NCBI GenBank assembly: GCA_965195225.1
Contig: CBDAFL010000189.1
Location: forward strand, 1 to 25,289
DNA: 25,289 nt
DNA from: JAHIKV01 sp965195225
Lineage (GTDB): Bacteria; Planctomycetota; Planctomycetia; Pirellulales; Thermoguttaceae
Direction of reading: 5' to 3'
Below are positions 22,546 through 25,289 of this stretch, in pieces (position 1 is the first letter of the stretch; each line of letters opens with the position of its first letter). The notes beneath the pieces were generated by a model. The model worked only from the letters and a program-made list of their open reading frames with translations, was not told where the DNA came from and ran no database searches. A program made the translations under genes and the position numbers.

Positions 22546-23739
22546 TCAAGTACGATAGTCGGCGTTTAGGCGGACGTATTCCGCCGTGAGATCGGCGGTC
22601 CAGAACCGCCGGCCGGCTGTACCGTCGCTAAACTCAAGCTGGATCAACGTGTCGCGGTTGTCGCGGATCGAGGCGGAAACCGCCGCACCGTCGAACTCGA
22701 CCGGCGAACCTTTTTTGTAGAGCAAAAACCCGTTAAGCCGTAACGTGACGCCATTAGGATTGAACGGCACTCCGGCGTATCCAGCCGCCGAGACGATCCG
22801 CCCCCAGTTTGGGTCGGCTCCGTGCAGCGCCGTCTTGACCAGAGGGCTATTTGCCACCGTTTTGGCGATCTGCAGGGCGGATTGCCGATCGGCGCAACCG
22901 CCGACCTCGATCGTAATCAGATGCGTGGCCCCCTCGCCATCGCCGGCAATCGCCTTTGCCAAATCGACGCATACTTCGTCCAAGGCGGTTTGGAATACGG
23001 CCAGATCGTCTCCTTCAAACGGCCCTCCGCCGGCCGCCCCGTTGGCCAGCAGCAAGGTCGTGTCGTTGGTGCTCACGTGTCCGTCAACACTCATGCAATT
23101 GAAGCTCTCTTCGGTGGCCGCGCCGAGCGCGTTTCGTGCCCTCTCGGGCGTCAATGCCGCGTCGGTCAGTATCAGCCCCAGCATCGTGGCCATATTCGGT
23201 CCCATCATGGCCGCTCCCTTGGCCATGCCGGTGATCTGGATTTCGCGGCCGGCGATCGTAACCGTCCGTCCAGCCAGCTTGTGGATCGTGTCGGTGGTCA
23301 ACATTCCCCGGGCGGCGGCTACCAGCGACGTCTCGCTGCGGCCGAGTTTGACGGCGGCGGCCGAGATGCCTTGGGCAACCTTGTCCATCGGTAAATGCAC
23401 GCCGATCACACCGGTCGAGAGAACCAGGGCCTGATCGGCTTCCGCTCCGCAGGCCGCGGCGGCCAGTCGGGCCATTTCCTCGGCGTCGCGCAGCCCTTGC
23501 TCGCCGGTGCAGGCGTTGGCCACGCCCGAGCATATCGCCACGGCGCGAATCCGGTCGCTGGGGGTCCGCGAGCGATCAAGCGTTACCGGGGCGGCGCAGA
23601 CGATGTTCCGCGTATAGACGCCCGCCGCGACGGCCGGGGTCTCCGACATCACCAACGTCAGGTCTTCGTTGCGCGGGGCGCGTTTTATCCGGCAATGGAC
23701 CCCTGCCATCAAATAACCCTTGGGGACGCAAACGGCCAT
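22546..23739 (-). CDS. argJ: Bifunctional ornithine acetyltransferase / N-acetylglutamate synthase ArgJ
   Basis: The 397-residue enzyme moves the acetyl group from N-acetylornithine to glutamate in arginine synthesis, and bifunctional forms also use acetyl-CoA. It shows SGVANACTGEQG at about 71-82, LVLSTGVIGVHLPMDKV, the autocleavage region KGAAMMGPNMATML with the nucleophile Thr185, DGHVSTNDTTLLLANG, GDGEGATHL and GADPNWGRI. The precursor splits itself before Thr185 into two chains. The usual KGSGM is KGAAM here, a mild deviation. The ATG has GAGGAG about 7 bases upstream. It diverges from ruvB. Mono- or bifunctionality cannot be told from sequence alone. Confidence 0.95.
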   Translation of the reverse strand: MAVCVPKGYLMAGVHCRIKRAPRNEDLTLVMSETPAVAAGVYTRNIVCAAPVTLDRSRTPSDRIRAVAICSGVANACTGEQGLRDAEEMARLAAAACGAEADQALVLSTGVIGVHLPMDKVAQGISAAAVKLGRSETSLVAAARGMLTTDTIHKLAGRTVTIAGREIQITGMAKGAAMMGPNMATMLGLILTDAALTPERARNALGAATEESFNCMSVDGHVSTNDTTLLLANGAAGGGPFEGDDLAVFQTALDEVCVDLAKAIAGDGEGATHLITIEVGGCADRQSALQIAKTVANSPLVKTALHGADPNWGRIVSAAGYAGVPFNPNGVTLRLNGFLLYKKGSPVEFDGAAVSASIRDNRDTLIQLEFSDGTAGRRFWTADLTAEYVRLNADYRT

Positions 23740-23910
23740 ATTATGATTCTCCTCTTCCCGCGGTCGCGGGGCGTTTATCGTCGGAACACCGGAACTCTGA
23801 AAGCGAATTCACGGACACATGAGTCTAATCTTGCCGACCGGTTGTGGCAACACGCGTGGTTTCACCGCCCCCCTCGTCCCTTGCGCTTTGTGCCCGTATA
23901 CTATGAGGGT
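23740..23910. other. Divergent promoter region of argJ and ruvB
   Basis: Within these 171 bases, 23757-23780 holds a GC-rich repeat sharing GTCGCGGGGCGTTT with 16197-16210. TATACT at 23897-23902 is a good -10 for ruvB but has no clear -35. No ARG-box-like operator was recognised. Confidence 0.5.
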
Positions 23911-24945
23911 ATGGCACGCGAAACGATCCTTCAGAAACCGGCGGAGTTTGACGACAAGGACCGCGACCTGCGTCCGCAGCGGATGCGGGACATGGTCGGC
24001 CAGCGGGAGGTCTACGCCCGGCTGGAAATCGCCGTGGACGCCGCGAAAAAACGGGACGAGCCTCTGGGGCACATCCTCTTCGACGGCCCGCCGGGGCTGG
24101 GAAAAACCACCTTCGCCACCTGTATTCCCCGCGACCTGGGTATCGCTTTTCAGATCGCCAGCGGTGCGGCACTGTCGGCGCCAAAGGACATCATCCCCTA
24201 TCTGACCAACGCCGAGGAGCGGTCGGTGCTGTTTATCGACGAAATCCATCGGTTGCCCCAAGCGGTCGAGGAGTTCCTCTATCCGGCGATGGAGGATTTT
24301 CGGATCGACTTGACTCTCGGCGAGGGAGTCAACGCGCGGACGATCAACATGTCGTTGCGTCCGTTCACGCTGATCGGGGCCACCACCCGTAGCGGGCTGC
24401 TCACGGCCCCGCTCCGCGATCGCTTCCAGATGCGCGAACACCTGGATTTTTACAGCGTCGAGGATCTGGCCGAGATCATTCGCCGCAACGCGAAGAAGCT
24501 GCGGGTCGAGATCGTCGATAGGGCGGCCGTCGAGATCGCCGTGCGCAGCCGGAGCACACCCCGATTGGCAAACAACCGGCTCCGTTGGGTGCGCGACTAC
24601 GCCCTGAGCAAGGCCGACGGCAAAATTTCGCTCTCGGTTGCCCGCGACGCCTTAGAGATGCAGGGCATCGATACGCTAGGGCTGGACCCGCAGGATCGGA
24701 AGTATTTGGAGACGATTGCGAGGGTGTTTTTGGGCGGTCCGGCGGGCGTCGAGGCCGTGGCCCACACGATGAACATCGCCCCCGACACGCTGATCGACGA
24801 GGTCGAGCCGTTTCTGCTGCGGAGCGGGTTAGTGATCCGTACCCCTCGCGGCCGGAAGCTAACGCCCGCCTCGTTCGATCATCTCGGCATTGCCCCGGCC
24901 GACGACGCTACGAAAGGCCCCGGACAGCAGACGTTTTTTCGGTAG
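23911..24945 (+). CDS. ruvB: Holliday junction branch migration helicase RuvB
   Basis: The 344-residue AAA+ motor of the RuvABC complex drives branch migration. It begins MARETILQKPAEFDDKD and continues LRPQRMRDMVGQ. Walker A GPPGLGKTT lies at 59-67, Walker B with DEIHRL near 110, sensor 1 GATTRSGLLTAPLRDRF follows, and a winged-helix domain from about 270 contains IDTLGLDPQDRKYL. The segment LANNRLRWVRDYA is slightly unlike the usual IANRLLRRVRDYA. The ATG at 23911 fits the family; an in-frame extension far upstream is rejected. There is no properly spaced Shine-Dalgarno sequence, and TATACT ends 8 bases before the ATG. ruvA and ruvC are not in the window. Confidence 0.95.
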   Translation: MARETILQKPAEFDDKDRDLRPQRMRDMVGQREVYARLEIAVDAAKKRDEPLGHILFDGPPGLGKTTFATCIPRDLGIAFQIASGAALSAPKDIIPYLTNAEERSVLFIDEIHRLPQAVEEFLYPAMEDFRIDLTLGEGVNARTINMSLRPFTLIGATTRSGLLTAPLRDRFQMREHLDFYSVEDLAEIIRRNAKKLRVEIVDRAAVEIAVRSRSTPRLANNRLRWVRDYALSKADGKISLSVARDALEMQGIDTLGLDPQDRKYLETIARVFLGGPAGVEAVAHTMNIAPDTLIDEVEPFLLRSGLVIRTPRGRKLTPASFDHLGIAPADDATKGPGQQTFFR

Positions 24946-25099
24946 GCCGCCCGGCGAGCGAGAAGGCGTCGCTGTTATCCCGCCATAACCGCCGATATTT
25001 CCCCGAGACTCACGGACCCTTTGCTCCTCCTTTAGAACTCCTTGCCGTCGATCGCCATGCCGTCTTTGCGATTGCTCAGGCGGCGCGACCCGGCGTTGC

Positions 25100-25288
25100 T
25101 CACTGAAACCGTAGCGAGTACAAGTCCGCGTCTTTCATGACGAATCGTAAGCGGACCGGCTTGCCCGCAAGCGCGCTTAGGTCCGGCCCTTGCTTCCAAC
25201 TCACCGTCCGCTCGATCTGGTCGCCGATGATTTCCGGGCAATCTTCCAGCGTGAAGCCGGGGATCGGTCGTCCGTCGGCGTCTTGAAT
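25100..25288 (-). CDS. C-terminal fragment of a planctomycete conserved protein, cut by the window edge
   Basis: The minus-strand frame is open from the window edge and ends with TGA at 25102-25100, giving 62 residues. It reads DADGRPIPGFTLEDC, then EIIGDQIERTVSWKQG, then KPVRLRFVMKDADLYSLRF. This closing module, probably a beta-sandwich, recurs as I recall at the C-terminus of large secreted or glycoside-hydrolase-like planctomycete proteins. It cannot name the full product. The other minus-strand frame across this stretch has no family resemblance. Confidence 0.7.
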   Translation of the reverse strand: MQDADGRPIPGFTLEDCPEIIGDQIERTVSWKQGPDLSALAGKPVRLRFVMKDADLYSLRFQ

Positions 25289-25289
25289 T

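Noticed and set aside
25032..25241. 69-codon minus-strand frame at the window end
   Set aside because: A different minus-strand frame gives a family-like C-terminus ending at 25100; this one is its shadow.

Overview
The window looks like a chromosomal segment of a planctomycete, probably Pirellulales-like. The signs are GC-rich coding DNA, two secreted proteins with PEP-CTERM sorting tails, a Tat-exported sugar-isomerase-like protein, two eukaryote-like Ser/Thr kinases (one with the N-terminal J-like domain common in this phylum), and many short dispersed palindromic repeats between and even inside genes. No rRNA, tRNA, CRISPR array, transposase or phage gene was seen. Assignments come from reading motifs; no database search was run.

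Layout. (1) 180-3649, minus strand: a compact operon of a COG1900-type homocysteine biosynthesis protein fused to a 2x[4Fe-4S] ferredoxin, a UPF0280 (COG2122) protein and an aspartate kinase. Together they suggest the sulfide-dependent route aspartate -> aspartate semialdehyde -> homocysteine known from anaerobes. Its 5' leader has several stem-loops and ends in a terminator-like hairpin plus T6 just before the ribosome binding site. (2) 4309-8181, plus strand: a two-lobed aspartic-protease-like PEP-CTERM protein, a Tat-type TIM-barrel isomerase interrupted by an in-frame TGA, and a PEP-CTERM protein with seven NxxGxxAF-type repeats. (3) 8191-15821, minus strand: a six-TM membrane protein kinase, a 1302-residue J-like/kinase/PEGA-like/beta-helix protein, a proline-rich lipoprotein and a polytopic membrane protein. 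(4) 15947-22291, minus strand: a proteostasis block read in the order groEL (GGM tail) - groES - groEL (charged tail) - dnaJ - grpE - fmdB-like zinc ribbon - yacG. Both groEL genes and grpE start with GTG. The first groEL has an excellent match to a sigma-54 promoter upstream. (5) argJ (minus) and ruvB (plus) diverge from 23740-23910. The window ends in the C-terminal 62 codons of a minus-strand gene.

The points most worth a second look are the homocysteine operon with its attenuator-like leader, the pepsin-like PEP-CTERM protein, the in-frame stop in the isomerase, the insertion of dispersed repeats into the coding sequence of the large kinase, and the sigma-54-like site at the chaperone block. 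The 154 bases between ruvB and the edge gene (24946-25099) hold nothing I can name.
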